From Nocardioidaceae bacterium (GTDB lineage Bacteria > Actinomycetota > Actinomycetes > Propionibacteriales > Nocardioidaceae), in contig JAQSWV010000027.1 of the NCBI GenBank assembly GCA_029266455.1, positions 1-55,734 on the forward strand: a stretch of 55,734 nt of DNA, read 5' to 3'. The position numbers and the translations under genes were made by a program. Below the pieces are notes generated by a model. It was not told the origin of the DNA and did no database searches. It saw only the letters and a list, made by a program, of their open reading frames with translations. This document shows, in pieces, positions 19,010 through 29,600 of this stretch (its first letter is position 1; every line of letters starts with the position of its first letter).

Positions 19010-20314
19010 ATGGCCCGGCCGACTGCACCGCGACTGCTGATCTACTCGCAGGACGGGCTCGGCCTGGGCCACCTGCGCCGGACCACCCTGCTGGCCTCGG
19101 AGTTCATCGACCACTGGCCGGGCGCCAGTGCCCTCACGATGTCCGACTCGCCGCTCGGCCAGTTCTTCCCGCTCAGCTCCGGGCACGACTATCTGAAGCT
19201 GCCCTCGATCGTCAAGGCCGGCCCCGGCGACTGGCGACCGGTCTCGCTGGCACTGTCGTTCCCCGACGTGCTCGAGATGCGCCGCGAGATCATCCGCGGC
19301 ACCGCGCTGGCGTTCCGACCCGATGTGCTGCTGGTCGATCACATGCCCCACGGCGCGATGGGCGAGCTGCTGCCCACGCTCGAGACGCTGCGGTCCCTGC
19401 CCGTACGGGTGGTGCTCGGCCTGCGGGACATCCTGGACGCCCCCGCCACCGTGCGTCAGCGCTGGCGGCTCGAGGGGGCGTTCGAGGCGGTCGAGCAGCA
19501 CTATGACCAGGTTCTGGTCTACGGCTCGCGGGACGTCTTCGATGTGGCGTCCGAGTACGGGTGGCCGCGGGCGGCGAGCGCAAAGCTGCGCTACTGCGGG
19601 TACGTCTGCTCGCCGCCACCTCCCCCCACCCTGGCCCAGGTGACCCGCGCACGGTACCGGCGGCCGCTGCGTGGTGCGGGTGACCTGATCGTGGCCATGG
19701 CGGGCGGAGGAGCCGACGGCAAGTCGCTGTTCGACACGCTGATGAGCGCCGTGCCCGCACTCGTCGCGCAGCGGCACTGCATGGTCGTGCTCGTCACGGG
19801 ACCCTTCCTCCCCGCAGCCGAGCGGCGTGATCTCCTCCGGCGCGCTCGCGGGCTCCCGGTCCGGGTGATCAAGAGCCTCAGCGACTCGCAGGGGCACCTG
19901 GACGCCGCCGACCTCGTCGTCGCGATGGCCGGATACAACACCACCGCCGAGATCCTGAGCCTCGGCAAGCGGGCGCTGCTGGTGCCGAGGAGCGGGCCCA
20001 GTGCGGAGCAGACGATGCGGTCGAGGCTGTTCGCCGACAGGGGCTGGATCCGCTGGCTGCCGCCCGACCTGCTGTCCGCGCAGACGATGAGCGAGGCCAT
20101 GCTGGATGCGCTGACCGCACCCGGACAACCGGACGGCCCCGCTCCCGACCTCGGTGGCCGGCGCGCGGCAGCCAGCCAGCTGCTGAACGGCACGCCTCCG
20201 CCTGCCCAGGTCGACGCCGACCTGTCGCTGCCGGGGGAGCCGGTGCCGGCGACCGCGTCGGTCGTCGATGCTCCGCCGGTGGGCCACGTGACCGGCGCGC
20301 GGGAAATGGCGTGA
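19010..20314 (+). CDS. Glycosyltransferase, MurG/family-28-like (COG4671 type)
   Basis: A 434-residue two-domain transferase. The N-terminus LLIYSQDGLGLGHLRRTT is the Gly-rich acceptor loop of the MurG-like superfamily and of the uncharacterised COG4671 group. The C-terminal domain holds LIVAMAGGGADGKSL and MAGYNTTAEILSLGKRALLVPR, the nucleotide-sugar donor loop. No signal peptide is visible; it likely works at the inner membrane face. The last 60 residues are a Pro/Ala-rich tail. It starts three bases after the epimerase stop and its own stop overlaps the following kinase start (GTGA). Donor and acceptor are unknown. Confidence 0.87.
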   Translation: MARPTAPRLLIYSQDGLGLGHLRRTTLLASEFIDHWPGASALTMSDSPLGQFFPLSSGHDYLKLPSIVKAGPGDWRPVSLALSFPDVLEMRREIIRGTALAFRPDVLLVDHMPHGAMGELLPTLETLRSLPVRVVLGLRDILDAPATVRQRWRLEGAFEAVEQHYDQVLVYGSRDVFDVASEYGWPRAASAKLRYCGYVCSPPPPPTLAQVTRARYRRPLRGAGDLIVAMAGGGADGKSLFDTLMSAVPALVAQRHCMVVLVTGPFLPAAERRDLLRRARGLPVRVIKSLSDSQGHLDAADLVVAMAGYNTTAEILSLGKRALLVPRSGPSAEQTMRSRLFADRGWIRWLPPDLLSAQTMSEAMLDALTAPGQPDGPAPDLGGRRAAASQLLNGTPPPAQVDADLSLPGEPVPATASVVDAPPVGHVTGAREMA

Positions 20315-21699
20315 CGACCCGGACGCACAGCACTGCCGGTACGGAGGCGCTGGACGGAGCCCTGACCGGTCGACTCGGAGCAGGTGGGGTTCGTCGGGTC
20401 GTCCTGGCTCCGCTGCAGCACGGCCTGGCCGATCTGCTCGGACACTGCCTGCCGTCCGATCCACCGCCTTGGGACGTCGAGCTGGTGCGCACGAAGTTCA
20501 AGCCGGGGCGCAAGCTGACGGCCTACTACCGGGTGACGTTCTCCTCGGTCACCCGGCATGTGGCGCTGAGCTGGTCGGTCCAGCCACTCACCACTGCGGT
20601 CGACGTCAGCAGCGTCGAGGACGAGGCCCGACGCCTCCATGTCCTGGCACCCTTCACCCGTCTGGCGGCCACCTCCGACGATCGGCGCACGACCCTGCTC
20701 GTCGGTCCTGCCGATCCACGTATGCCCCAGCTGGTCGGCCTGAGCCAGCAGGAGCACATGGCCACCGCGATCGCAGAGCTGGCCGGCGCCGGTTCGGCGC
20801 AGGCCGCAGCCGTGGGGATCGCCACCGTGCGTTACCGGCCGGGCCAGCGGCACGTTCTCCGGGTGGGTCAGCCGACCGGCGGCGACGGCACGACCTTCGT
20901 CAAGCTCGACCGGGACGACAGTGGGGTCCGCGCCGTGGCGGTGGCCCGAGCCGTGGGACCGATCCTGGCCGATGGCTGTTCGCACGCGGCGCTGGCCCAG
21001 CCGCTCGGCTACGACCTGGTCGACCACGCCTCGATGTGGCGGCAGGCGCCGGGCGCTCCGCTCCAGAGGTGGCTGACCGGCGGCAGCTCCTGCGGGTCAG
21101 GGCTGGTCGGGCTGCTCGGTGCCGCGCTGCGGGTGCTGCACGACAGGGGTCCGGGGCCGGCGTCCGGCGCGTTCGACGCCGTCGGCGGCCTCTCGGCCCA
21201 CGACGCCGCGGCCGAGCTGGCCGCGACCCTGCGCGCCGGGGAACACCTCGACGTACTGCTCCCCGAGCTGGCCCAGCGCTACCGTGCGCTGGCCAGGCAG
21301 GTGGCGGACCGGCTCGAGCGGCTGCCGGGCGAGGCGCCCACCTTCACTCACGGCGACGTCAAGTGCGACAACATCATCAGCGACGGACGCACGCTGTGCC
21401 TGCTCGACCTGGACCGTTGCGCCTGGGCCGACCCGGCGCTCGACCTGGCGAAGGTGCTGGCCGACCTGCGGTGGTGGGGCGCCAGCGACGGCGCGGACGT
21501 GTCTGTGCTGACCAGCGCGCTGGTCGTCGGCTACGGCGACTGCGACCCGCACCGCTGGGCGCGGGCGCGGACTCTCGCCGTGCTGTTTCAGCTCAAGCTC
21601 GCGGCCCGGCGCGTCACCGTGGACGACGTCGCCTGGGCGCGGCTGGTCAGCGCGCGGGTACGGGACGCAGAGATCGCCTTGCGGGTGGAGCAGCCGTGA
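20311..21699 (+). CDS. APH-family phosphotransferase (kinase 1, canonical catalytic loop)
   Basis: A 462-residue protein with an aminoglycoside-phosphotransferase/choline-kinase fold. The catalytic loop is THGDVKCDN (His347, Asp349, Asn354) and the metal-binding strand is LCLLDLDRC, with WADPALDLAKVL following. This is the only module in the operon with the textbook HGDxxxxN. The N-terminal half has two copies of a short motif, KFKPGRK (near residue 70) and RYRPGQR (near 173), which recurs in the neighbouring kinases. The GTG start overlaps the preceding stop (GTGA), and its own stop overlaps the next start likewise. It should transfer phosphate to a hydroxyl of a sugar or similar small molecule; drug resistance is unlikely given the context. 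Confidence 0.85.
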   Translation: MTTRTHSTAGTEALDGALTGRLGAGGVRRVVLAPLQHGLADLLGHCLPSDPPPWDVELVRTKFKPGRKLTAYYRVTFSSVTRHVALSWSVQPLTTAVDVSSVEDEARRLHVLAPFTRLAATSDDRRTTLLVGPADPRMPQLVGLSQQEHMATAIAELAGAGSAQAAAVGIATVRYRPGQRHVLRVGQPTGGDGTTFVKLDRDDSGVRAVAVARAVGPILADGCSHAALAQPLGYDLVDHASMWRQAPGAPLQRWLTGGSSCGSGLVGLLGAALRVLHDRGPGPASGAFDAVGGLSAHDAAAELAATLRAGEHLDVLLPELAQRYRALARQVADRLERLPGEAPTFTHGDVKCDNIISDGRTLCLLDLDRCAWADPALDLAKVLADLRWWGASDGADVSVLTSALVVGYGDCDPHRWARARTLAVLFQLKLAARRVTVDDVAWARLVSARVRDAEIALRVEQP

Positions 21700-23975
21700 C
21701 CACCATGCTGGCTGCGCCGGTGCGGCTGGACGAGACCGGAGCCGGCTGGCTCGCCGCCCGCGATCCTGCGCTGACGGAGCTGCCCGCGGTGGTGACCGAA
21801 GCCGCTCGCTCCGGTTGGACGCTGCACGACGTGCAGTGGATCCCCTCCCAGCGGTGCCGGCTCGCCTACCGCCGATCCGCCGGAGGCGGCACCGGATCGT
21901 TCGTGGGCGTCGACATCACGCGCTCCGGTCGATCCGCGTACGACTACCGCGACGACGTCGCACTGGCCGGTCTGCCGGCGGTGAGCGATGCCGACGCGGT
22001 CGCGGACCTGCTTGCCCCCGCCCTGGGCGTCCCGGTGCTCGGCTGCCGGGTCGCGCCGGTACGGTACCGGCCCGGAGCCCGGTGCGTGCTGCGCTACGAC
22101 CTGGAGACTGCGAGAGGCTCGACCTCCGTCTACGCCAAGGTCCTCCCGCCCGGCGGCTACGCCGAGGTGTCGTCGGTGCACGCCCTGCTGGCCGGCGAAG
22201 CCCGTCGCTCAGGCCTGGTCGCTCGTACGGTGGTCGAGTGGCCCGCGCTGGGCGTCGTGGTCGGGCAGGCGGTCACCGGCCGGTCGCTGTCGCACGTGCT
22301 CGCAGACCCTGCGCTGCCCGCAGCGGAGCGGATGGGCGTGGCTGCGGCGCTGGGGCGCCGGCTCGCGGAGCTGCACGCGCTCGACCCGGGGCCCGCTCCC
22401 GAGCGGTCGGCCTCGGACCAGCTCACGTCGCTGCGCAGGCTCGTTCCTGCAGCCCGCTGCGCGGATGACGTCCTGGGAGGGCACCTCGCCGAGACCGTCG
22501 ACCGGCTCGAGCCCCGCACCCCTCCCGCTATCGACCGGGTGCTGGCCCACGGCGGCTTCCGCCCCGGCCAGGCGGTCCGCTCGGACTCGGGAGAGGTGAC
22601 GCTGCTCGACCTCGATGGCGCCTGTCGAGGCGAGGCGGCACGCGACCTTGGGACGGCGCTGGCACACCTGACCTGGCAGGGCGTCACACAGCCATCGCTT
22701 CGACCCGCCCTGGAGGCGGCCTCGAGTGCGTTCCTTGCCGGGTACGAAGCAGCAGCCGGTCGCCTCGACCCGGCGGCACTGACGTGGTGGCGGGCAGCAG
22801 CGCTGCTGCAGGTGGCGGCACGCAGGTACCGGCGACTCGATGTCGCCGACTGGCCGCTGTGCCCCGCCCTGATCGGCATGGCTGCTCGCCTGATCGACCA
22901 GCAGCTGCCCGGTGCGCCGCCCGCCGACCGACCGGATTGTCCCGCTCTCAGCACGGTGACGAGCCCGGCCGACAGCGCGGGCATCACTCCGTCCAGCGAT
23001 GACCTGCTGGCTCCGGGGCGGATGACTGCCGCCCTGCGCCCGGCACTCGCGCCGGTCGCGACCCACCCGGAGCGGCTGGCCGTCGTGGCGGCGCACCGGC
23101 TGTCGTCGGCACCCGGCCGCAGGTCGGTGGTGCGGTACCTGGTCACCGGCCTGGACGGCCCCGAGCCGGTGGCGCTTGTCGGCAAGGCGTACGCACAGCA
23201 GGAGCACGCCCGGCAGACGCACCATCAGCTTCAAGCCCTGTCCGACGGGCCCTTCCGCACCGGCCGCATGGCGGTGCCCCGGCCGGTTGCCCTGCTCCCT
23301 GAGCTGTCCCTCGTGCTGTACCGACCGGGCAGGGGCGAGCCTCTGGACCGGATCACCGACCCCACCCGTGCGCTGCGCGGGATGCGGGAGGCGGCGCGCT
23401 GGCTGGCCGCCCTGCACGACTCCGACGTCCGGATGCGCCGCCGGCTCGACCTCGGCCGAGAGACCGCCAGCACCCGGCAGTGGGCGGACGCCGTCGCCGG
23501 TCGGCACCCTGACCTGCGCGAGCCCGCCGGCCGGCTGGCTGCCGACTGGGCGACCGGCCTGCAAGCGACGTCTGCCGGTGTCGAGGTACCGCTGCACAAG
23601 GACTTCCATTCCGGCCATGTCCTGCTCGGCGCCCAGGTGTGCGTCATCGACCTCGACGAGGCCCGCCACGGCGACCGTGCATTCGACGTGGCCCACTTCA
23701 CCACCTACCTCGCCGCCGCCGGCGACAGCGAGGGCACGCTGGCTGCAGCATTCGTCCAGGAGTACGCGGCGCGCACCGGACGAGACGGCCTCGCCCGAGT
23801 GGACCCCGGCAACGGCCCCGACGGAGGCGCCGTGCCGGCGTGGACGGCCTACACCTGGCTCAAGATCGCCAAGCAGCTCACGGTAGGCAGCGGACCCTGG
23901 CCGTCGGACCACCCGGTGCGGGAACGTGGACCGGCCGACGCGGTCGAGAGGGGACTGGCATGCGTGCACCCGTGA
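21696..23975 (+). CDS. Tandem APH-family protein with two divergent kinase modules
   Basis: A 759-residue protein from the GTG at 21696, overlapping the previous stop by four bases. Two APH-like modules lie in tandem. Module 1 (about residues 1-415) has RYRPGARCVLRYD, but the catalytic loop reads AHGGFRPGQ (His285), with Gly in place of the catalytic Asp, while the DLDG metal strand is kept. It is probably a pseudokinase. Module 2 (about 430-759) has LHKDFHSGH (His634, Asp636) and CVIDLDEARHG, so the catalytic Asp is present but Asn is replaced by His. The arrangement suggests one regulatory and one catalytic module. No membrane segment is visible. The next gene starts 16 bases before this stop. 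Confidence 0.82.
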   Translation: MTTMLAAPVRLDETGAGWLAARDPALTELPAVVTEAARSGWTLHDVQWIPSQRCRLAYRRSAGGGTGSFVGVDITRSGRSAYDYRDDVALAGLPAVSDADAVADLLAPALGVPVLGCRVAPVRYRPGARCVLRYDLETARGSTSVYAKVLPPGGYAEVSSVHALLAGEARRSGLVARTVVEWPALGVVVGQAVTGRSLSHVLADPALPAAERMGVAAALGRRLAELHALDPGPAPERSASDQLTSLRRLVPAARCADDVLGGHLAETVDRLEPRTPPAIDRVLAHGGFRPGQAVRSDSGEVTLLDLDGACRGEAARDLGTALAHLTWQGVTQPSLRPALEAASSAFLAGYEAAAGRLDPAALTWWRAAALLQVAARRYRRLDVADWPLCPALIGMAARLIDQQLPGAPPADRPDCPALSTVTSPADSAGITPSSDDLLAPGRMTAALRPALAPVATHPERLAVVAAHRLSSAPGRRSVVRYLVTGLDGPEPVALVGKAYAQQEHARQTHHQLQALSDGPFRTGRMAVPRPVALLPELSLVLYRPGRGEPLDRITDPTRALRGMREAARWLAALHDSDVRMRRRLDLGRETASTRQWADAVAGRHPDLREPAGRLAADWATGLQATSAGVEVPLHKDFHSGHVLLGAQVCVIDLDEARHGDRAFDVAHFTTYLAAAGDSEGTLAAAFVQEYAARTGRDGLARVDPGNGPDGGAVPAWTAYTWLKIAKQLTVGSGPWPSDHPVRERGPADAVERGLACVHP

Positions 23976-25333
23976 TCTACCTCGTCCGCAGCTGGCCGCG
24001 GCTGTCCCAGACGTTCATCGTGAACGAGGTGCTGGCCCTCGAGCGTCGAGGCGTCGACATCAGCCTGTTCAGCATGGTGCGGTCAGGTGAGGAGCTGGTC
24101 CAGCCGCAGGTCGACGACGTTCGCGCCCGGGTCCACTACCTGGACGACCCTCGCAGCCCGGTCCGGGCGCTGATCGACCACCTCAGCGTGCTCCGGTCCT
24201 CGCCGCTCGGCTACCTGCTGGCGGTTGCCTACGCGGTGCGGCACCCCGAGCTGTCCACCGGCTATGCCAACTGCTCCACCCTGGCGTGCTTCGGCTCGGC
24301 GGTGCGCCTCGCCGCGGCGATCGGGCGGCTGCGCAGCGCCGGACATGGACCGGCTCACCTGCACGCGCACTTCGCGCACGACCCGGCATTGGTGGCACTG
24401 ATCGTGCGCCGGCTCACCGGTGTGCCCTACAGCGTCACCGCACACGCTCGTGACCTGGTGCAGATACCGGCGGCGAGTCTGGCCGCCCGCTCTGCCGGCG
24501 CCACCACGCTGGTGACCTGCTGCCAGGCCAATGCCGATTACATCGCCGCAACCCTGTCCGGCACACCGGCCGACCACCAGCCCGCCCACCAGCCCGACAC
24601 CCAGCCAGACCACCAGCCAGACCACCAGCCCGGCCACCAGGCCGGCGGCCGGCGGACCGCGCCGGTACAGGTCATCCACCACGGGGTCGATCTCGACCAC
24701 TTCCGACCACCGACGTCCGACGACATCGGGGAGCCTGGCGGCACCAGCGGAACGGCCACCGTGGTGACGGTCGGCCGCCTGGTGGAGAAGAAGGGCTTCG
24801 GCGACCTGCTGCAGTCGCTCGCCAAGCTCAAGGCCGACGGGCACGCCTTCGGCTGCGAGCTCTACGGCGACGGGCCGCTGCGCGACGACCTGGTCGCCAC
24901 CCGGGACGCGCTCGGCCTGACCGACGAGGTCCGGTTCCGGGGGGAGCAGGACCGCGAGCAGATCATCGCCGCCCTCCGCGCGGCCGAGGTCTTCGTCCTG
25001 ACCCCGGTCGTGACGGACGACGGTGACCGCGACGGCATCCCCAACGTCCTGGTGGAGGCGATGGCGTGCGGCCTTCCTGTCGTGACCACCTCGTCGGGTG
25101 GCATCCCCGAGCTGGTCGAGGACGGGACGAACGGCTACCTGACTGCTCCGGCGGACATCGCTGCCGTCACCGACCGGCTCGGCCGCCTGCTGCAGGACGC
25201 CGGCCTGCGCCGGGACATGGGCGCCGCCGCGCGGCGCACAGTCGAGTCGGACTACGACGTGAACGCGGCCGCGCGCCGGCTCGAGGTCATCTTCCGCACC
25301 GGCCGGCCGGCGGAACGTGAGGAGGTGCCGTGA
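23960..25333 (+). CDS. Glycosyltransferase family 4 (WcaL-like)
   Basis: A 457-residue GT-B transferase from the ATG at 23960 within the end of the preceding gene. The N-terminal domain begins VIYLVRSWPRLSQTFIVNEV, which is the signature start of colanic-acid-type (WcaL) GT4 enzymes, and contains HLHAHFAHDPA. The C-terminal donor domain has TVGRLVEKKGFGDLL, CELYGDGPLRDDL, the EX7E region IPNVLVEAMACGLPVV and SSGGIPELV. Between the two domains is a 24-residue Asp-His-Gln-Pro repeat insert (24572-24643) that the family lacks. It probably adds a sugar from a nucleotide donor to the operon's glycan. The stop overlaps the next start (GTGA). Confidence 0.92.
   Translation: MRAPVIYLVRSWPRLSQTFIVNEVLALERRGVDISLFSMVRSGEELVQPQVDDVRARVHYLDDPRSPVRALIDHLSVLRSSPLGYLLAVAYAVRHPELSTGYANCSTLACFGSAVRLAAAIGRLRSAGHGPAHLHAHFAHDPALVALIVRRLTGVPYSVTAHARDLVQIPAASLAARSAGATTLVTCCQANADYIAATLSGTPADHQPAHQPDTQPDHQPDHQPGHQAGGRRTAPVQVIHHGVDLDHFRPPTSDDIGEPGGTSGTATVVTVGRLVEKKGFGDLLQSLAKLKADGHAFGCELYGDGPLRDDLVATRDALGLTDEVRFRGEQDREQIIAALRAAEVFVLTPVVTDDGDRDGIPNVLVEAMACGLPVVTTSSGGIPELVEDGTNGYLTAPADIAAVTDRLGRLLQDAGLRRDMGAAARRTVESDYDVNAAARRLEVIFRTGRPAEREEVP
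24572..24643 (+). repeat. 12-bp tandem repeat inside the GT4 gene (DHQP units)
   Basis: Six units of 12 bases, consensus gaccaccagccc, encode repeated Asp-His-Gln-Pro in the linker between the two glycosyltransferase domains. Units differ by one to three bases. The period keeps the frame. Confidence 0.9.
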
Positions 25334-26679
25334 CGACGCAGACCGAGCCCGCGGTCTCCCTGCGGACGGCGACACCCGCCTCGGCGCCTCCCGCTGGAGA
25401 CGAGGCGGCGGCCGTCGCCGACGCCCTGCGCCCGCGGGTCATGGGTCCGCGACTGTCGGCCGTGCTCGGCCGGACTGCGCCCTGCCACGTCCTGGATGCC
25501 AAGTACGAGCCGGGACTGCGCGCGATGGTGCTGTACCAGCACGGGGGCACCCTGGTGCGAGGTGACCTGCTGGTTCCGCCGTCGGCGGAGCCGGCAGCAC
25601 GCGGTGTCTTCGTGGCCCCTGGCGTGCGCATCACCCCGTTCCCCCACGACCCCGACCTGCCCTCGCTGCCGGCGCTGGCACACGGACGCGGGATCGCGAC
25701 CTGGCTGGCCGACGCGCTGCCCGGGTCGTCGCCCGCCGGTCGGCGCGCGCTGCGGCTTCGGTGCCGGGTCCAGCTGCTCAGGTACCGGCCCGGCAAGCGC
25801 GCAACCGTCCTGCTGTCCGCACCGGGTGCCGGTCCGTTGATCGCCAAGGCCTACCACGACCCCGCCAAGGCGTCGGCCGTGGTGGCGGAGGCGGCTGTCC
25901 TGGCTGGGCTGCCGACCGCCGAGGGTCTGCTGCGTCTCGCGCCGACGGTGGCCTTCGAGGACAGCCTTGCCGTCGTCGTCCAGGAGGCCGTGCCCGGCAG
26001 CCCTCTCGACCGCTCGCTGGGAGGGCCCAGAGGGCGTGGGGCGTACTGCGCGGACGAGCTGGCCCGGACGGCGCGGGCTCTGGTGGAGTTGCATGAAGGC
26101 GCGCCGTCGGGTCGTGCGGTCACTGCCCGCGAGCGCCCGGTGAGCAAGGAGCTGGACAGGTTCGTCCTGCGCGCGGACCGGATCGCGTCGGTGGACGCAC
26201 ACGTCGGTGAGCGGCTGCTCGGGCTGGCCGCTCGGCTGCTTGCCGTACAGGAGGCACTCCCGGCCGGCCCCGTCGGCCTCGTCCACGGGGACTGCAAACC
26301 CAGCCAGTTCCTCCTGGACGACCGCCACGTGCACCTTCTCGACCTCGACCACTGTGGAACCGGCGACCAGGCGACCGATGCCGGCACCTTTCTGGCCACC
26401 CTGCGCCAGCAGGCTGTCCGGGAGCGTCTGGCCGCCGTCCGCGCCGGTCGCCCGGATCCCACGGAGAGCCTGGCCACGCTGGCCGACGTGTTCCGCCGTG
26501 CGTACCTGGAGGCGCGCGCCCTGGACGGCCTCGCCGCCCGCATCCGATGGCACGAGGCGGTCGCGCTGGAGCGCAAGGCGCTGCGTGCCTTCGCCCGGGC
26601 ACCGCGGTCCGCTCTGCCCACCGCCCTCGTCGACGCGGGACACGGTTGCCTCGACGAGCTGGACCGGGAGCTGTCGTGA
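25330..26679 (+). CDS. APH-family phosphotransferase (kinase 2, HGDxxxxQ)
   Basis: A 449-residue APH/maltokinase-like protein. The catalytic loop is VHGDCKPSQ (His319, Asp321, Gln326) and the metal strand is HLLDLDHCG. Gln in place of the usual Asn is also found in maltokinases, so activity is plausible. The N-terminal half again holds two PGxR motifs, KYEPGLRA (near residue 60) and RYRPGKRA (near 155). The GTG start overlaps the glycosyltransferase stop by four bases and has a ggaggtgcc site; the stop overlaps the exporter start in the same way. It is cytoplasmic. The likely role is phosphorylation of the sugar or glycan made by this operon; this is inferred from context. Confidence 0.84.
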   Translation: MTTQTEPAVSLRTATPASAPPAGDEAAAVADALRPRVMGPRLSAVLGRTAPCHVLDAKYEPGLRAMVLYQHGGTLVRGDLLVPPSAEPAARGVFVAPGVRITPFPHDPDLPSLPALAHGRGIATWLADALPGSSPAGRRALRLRCRVQLLRYRPGKRATVLLSAPGAGPLIAKAYHDPAKASAVVAEAAVLAGLPTAEGLLRLAPTVAFEDSLAVVVQEAVPGSPLDRSLGGPRGRGAYCADELARTARALVELHEGAPSGRAVTARERPVSKELDRFVLRADRIASVDAHVGERLLGLAARLLAVQEALPAGPVGLVHGDCKPSQFLLDDRHVHLLDLDHCGTGDQATDAGTFLATLRQQAVRERLAAVRAGRPDPTESLATLADVFRRAYLEARALDGLAARIRWHEAVALERKALRAFARAPRSALPTALVDAGHGCLDELDRELS

Positions 26680-29600
26680 CCACCAGGGCGACCCCCGCCA
26701 CCACCACGAGCGCCACGGCCAGGCCGCACCAGGTGCCGCGCAGGTTCGCCGACCTGCGCCGCACAGTACGGCTGTTCCGCACGTATCGGGGCAGCCCCAA
26801 GGTCTACATCTGGGGAGTCCTGCTCCTCATCTTCGAGGCCGCGACCGCGGTGATCGAGCCGTACCCGATCGCGTACCTGGTCGACTTCCTGCAGGGCGCC
26901 CGACCCAGCCTCCGGGACCTCGGGTGGCCCACGCTGGTCACCTCCGAGCGCATCGAGACGCTGATCCTGCTCACCGCAGCCATCATCCTGATCGCGGCCA
27001 TCAACAGCGCCGCCGACTCGATGACCGAGGTCTGCATGGCCCGCGGCGGGCGGTCCCTCGGCTACCGCATCCGGGTGGCGATGTACTCGCACCTGCAGCG
27101 GCTGTCCCTGGCGTACCACGACAAGAAGCGCACCGGCGACGTGCTGACCCGGGTGACCGGCGACGTGCTGGTCTTCGAGGAGTTCGTGGTCAAGTCGGTC
27201 AGCAACATCCTCGGCAGCCTGCTGGTGCTGGTCGGCAGCTTCGCCCTCCTGCTGCACCAGTCGTGGTCGATCGCGCTGATCGCGCTCCTGGTGGTGCCCC
27301 TGCTGGGTGCGGTGTCGAACTACTACTCACGGCGGATCAAGGAGGCCTCGAAGGCGCAACGCACGAGTGAGGGCGACCTCGCCTCCACTGCTCAGGAGAT
27401 GCTGACGTCGATCCGCCTGGTGCAGAGCTACGGACGCGGCAAGGTCGACCTCGACCAGTTCGCCGACCACACCCAGAAGAGCATGCACGCGTCGCTGGGT
27501 GCGGCGAACATCCAGGCCACCTTCAGCTTCGTCATCGCGCTGGTCGAGGCGGCCGCCATCTCCGCCGTGGTCTGGCTGGGCGTGTGGCTGGTCGACCGCG
27601 AGGCCATCACCGTCGGCACACTGGTGTTGTTCGTCCTGCTGCTGCAGAACATGTTCAAGCCGGCCCGCAAGATCGTCAGCGAGTGGTACAAGATCGGCAA
27701 GGTCTTCGCGAGCGTGGAGCGCATCGACGACTTGCTGGAGCGCGATGTCGTGGTCCGCGACCTCCCCGGTGCCGTCGACGCCCCGAAGCTGTCCGGACGG
27801 CTTGCCTTCCAGCACGTGAGCTTCACCTACCCGGCCGAGCACGAGGACGGGTCGGCCGCCTCGCAGCGGCCCAAGGTGCTCGACGACATCGACTTCGAGG
27901 CGGCCCCCGGCGAGGTCGTCGCCCTGGTGGGTCCCAGCGGCGCCGGCAAGTCCACCATCGCGCAGCTGGTTCCCCGGCTGTACGACCCGGACGACGGTGC
28001 GATGCTCGTCGACGGGGTCGACGCCCGGTCGTACACGCTCAGCTCGCTGCGGGGCCAGGTCAGCCTGGTGCTGCAGGACACCGTGCTCCTGAGCGGAACC
28101 GTCGCCGAGAACATCGCCTACGGCGTGCCCGACCCCACCCCGGAGCGGATCGAGGCCGCGGCGCGGATGGCCAACGCCCACGACTTCATCGTCGCCATGC
28201 CGGACGGCTACGAGACCCTGCTGGCCGAGCGCGGAGCCACGCTGTCGGGCGGTCAGCGCCAGCGGATCGCGATCGCGCGGGCGTTCATCCGGGAGACGCC
28301 GATCCTGCTCCTGGACGAGCCGACCACCGGGCTCGACGTCGAGTCGACGCAGCTCGTGCTCAGTGCCCTGCGCAGCTTGATGCACGGCCGGACGACCATC
28401 GTGATCTCGCACGACTCCGAGCTGATCCGCTGTGCCGACAGGGTGCTGGTGATGTCCGGGGGGCGCATCGTCGAGTCGGGCCACGACACCCACGACATCG
28501 TCCCCGACGAGCCGGATCCCGACGCGGCGCTGGAACGCCTGCAGGGCGGCGACGGGCTCGTGCCTGCGGGAGGGGGGTCGGGACCGTCGGGGTCATCGGC
28601 GGCGACGGCGACGGCCGCTGCACCCTCCGGATCGTCCGCAAGGACGGGCGCGTCGGCGGCGCCGCCCGCTCCGAGTGCGGTCACGGTCCGCCCACAGGCG
28701 GCTCCGGCCGGGACCGAGCCGACCGGGCTCCGGTCCGACCAGCCCGGAGCGGTGACGCTCGCGGACGGACTCGGCGCACGACTTCCCGGGCTGGGTCTGG
28801 CGCTGGACGAGGACGCCGTCGTCCGTCAGGTGGAGACGTTGCTGGCCGGCGACGCCATCCAGGTGCTGGACGCCCAGGTGGGGTCGATGTGGTGGCGCGA
28901 TGACGGCACCTGCACGGTGCGTTACCGGGTCGACGTCGCCCGCGACGACGGCAGCTCGGCACCACGCACCGTTCTCGGCAGGCTGTGCCAGGACGGCGAC
29001 GCGGCGGCTGGCTACGTCGCTGACGAGGTGCTGCCGATGGCACCGGCCGGAAGGCCGGATGACCCGGCCTGGCGCACCTGGGCCGCGGTGTGGGATGCGG
29101 CCGGGCTGGCCCTGCACCCGTTCCCCGTCGACCCGGTCGTGCCGACGCTTCCGCAGGTCTTCGACCTCGCGCGCATCGGGCGGCTGCTCGAGCCGGAGCG
29201 TGCCCCGGCCGCCGTCGAGGTCGTCCGGCACGCTCGTGACGGGTCGTGCGTGCTGCGGTACACGCCCGAGACGGGCGTACACGGCCGCGGCGACCGCCCG
29301 CCCGGGGTCGGCGACGATGCCGTCAACGACGACGGAACCGTCTACGGCAAGGTCTACGGCGAGATCCAGTCGCGGAGCGGGACGCAGGTACTCCGAACGT
29401 TGCGGGAGCTGCGCGGCGCGCTGGAGCACACCGACGTCCGCACCCCCGAACCGCTGGTCTACGAGCCCGCCATGCGACTACTGCTGACCCGCGCCCTCCG
29501 CGGCCGCCCGCTGCTGCCCTCCGTGCTGGCCCGAGACATCGCCCGCGGGAGCCGGCCCCGCACTGCTCGGGCAGCGGTGCCCGACCTCGTCAGCGCATGC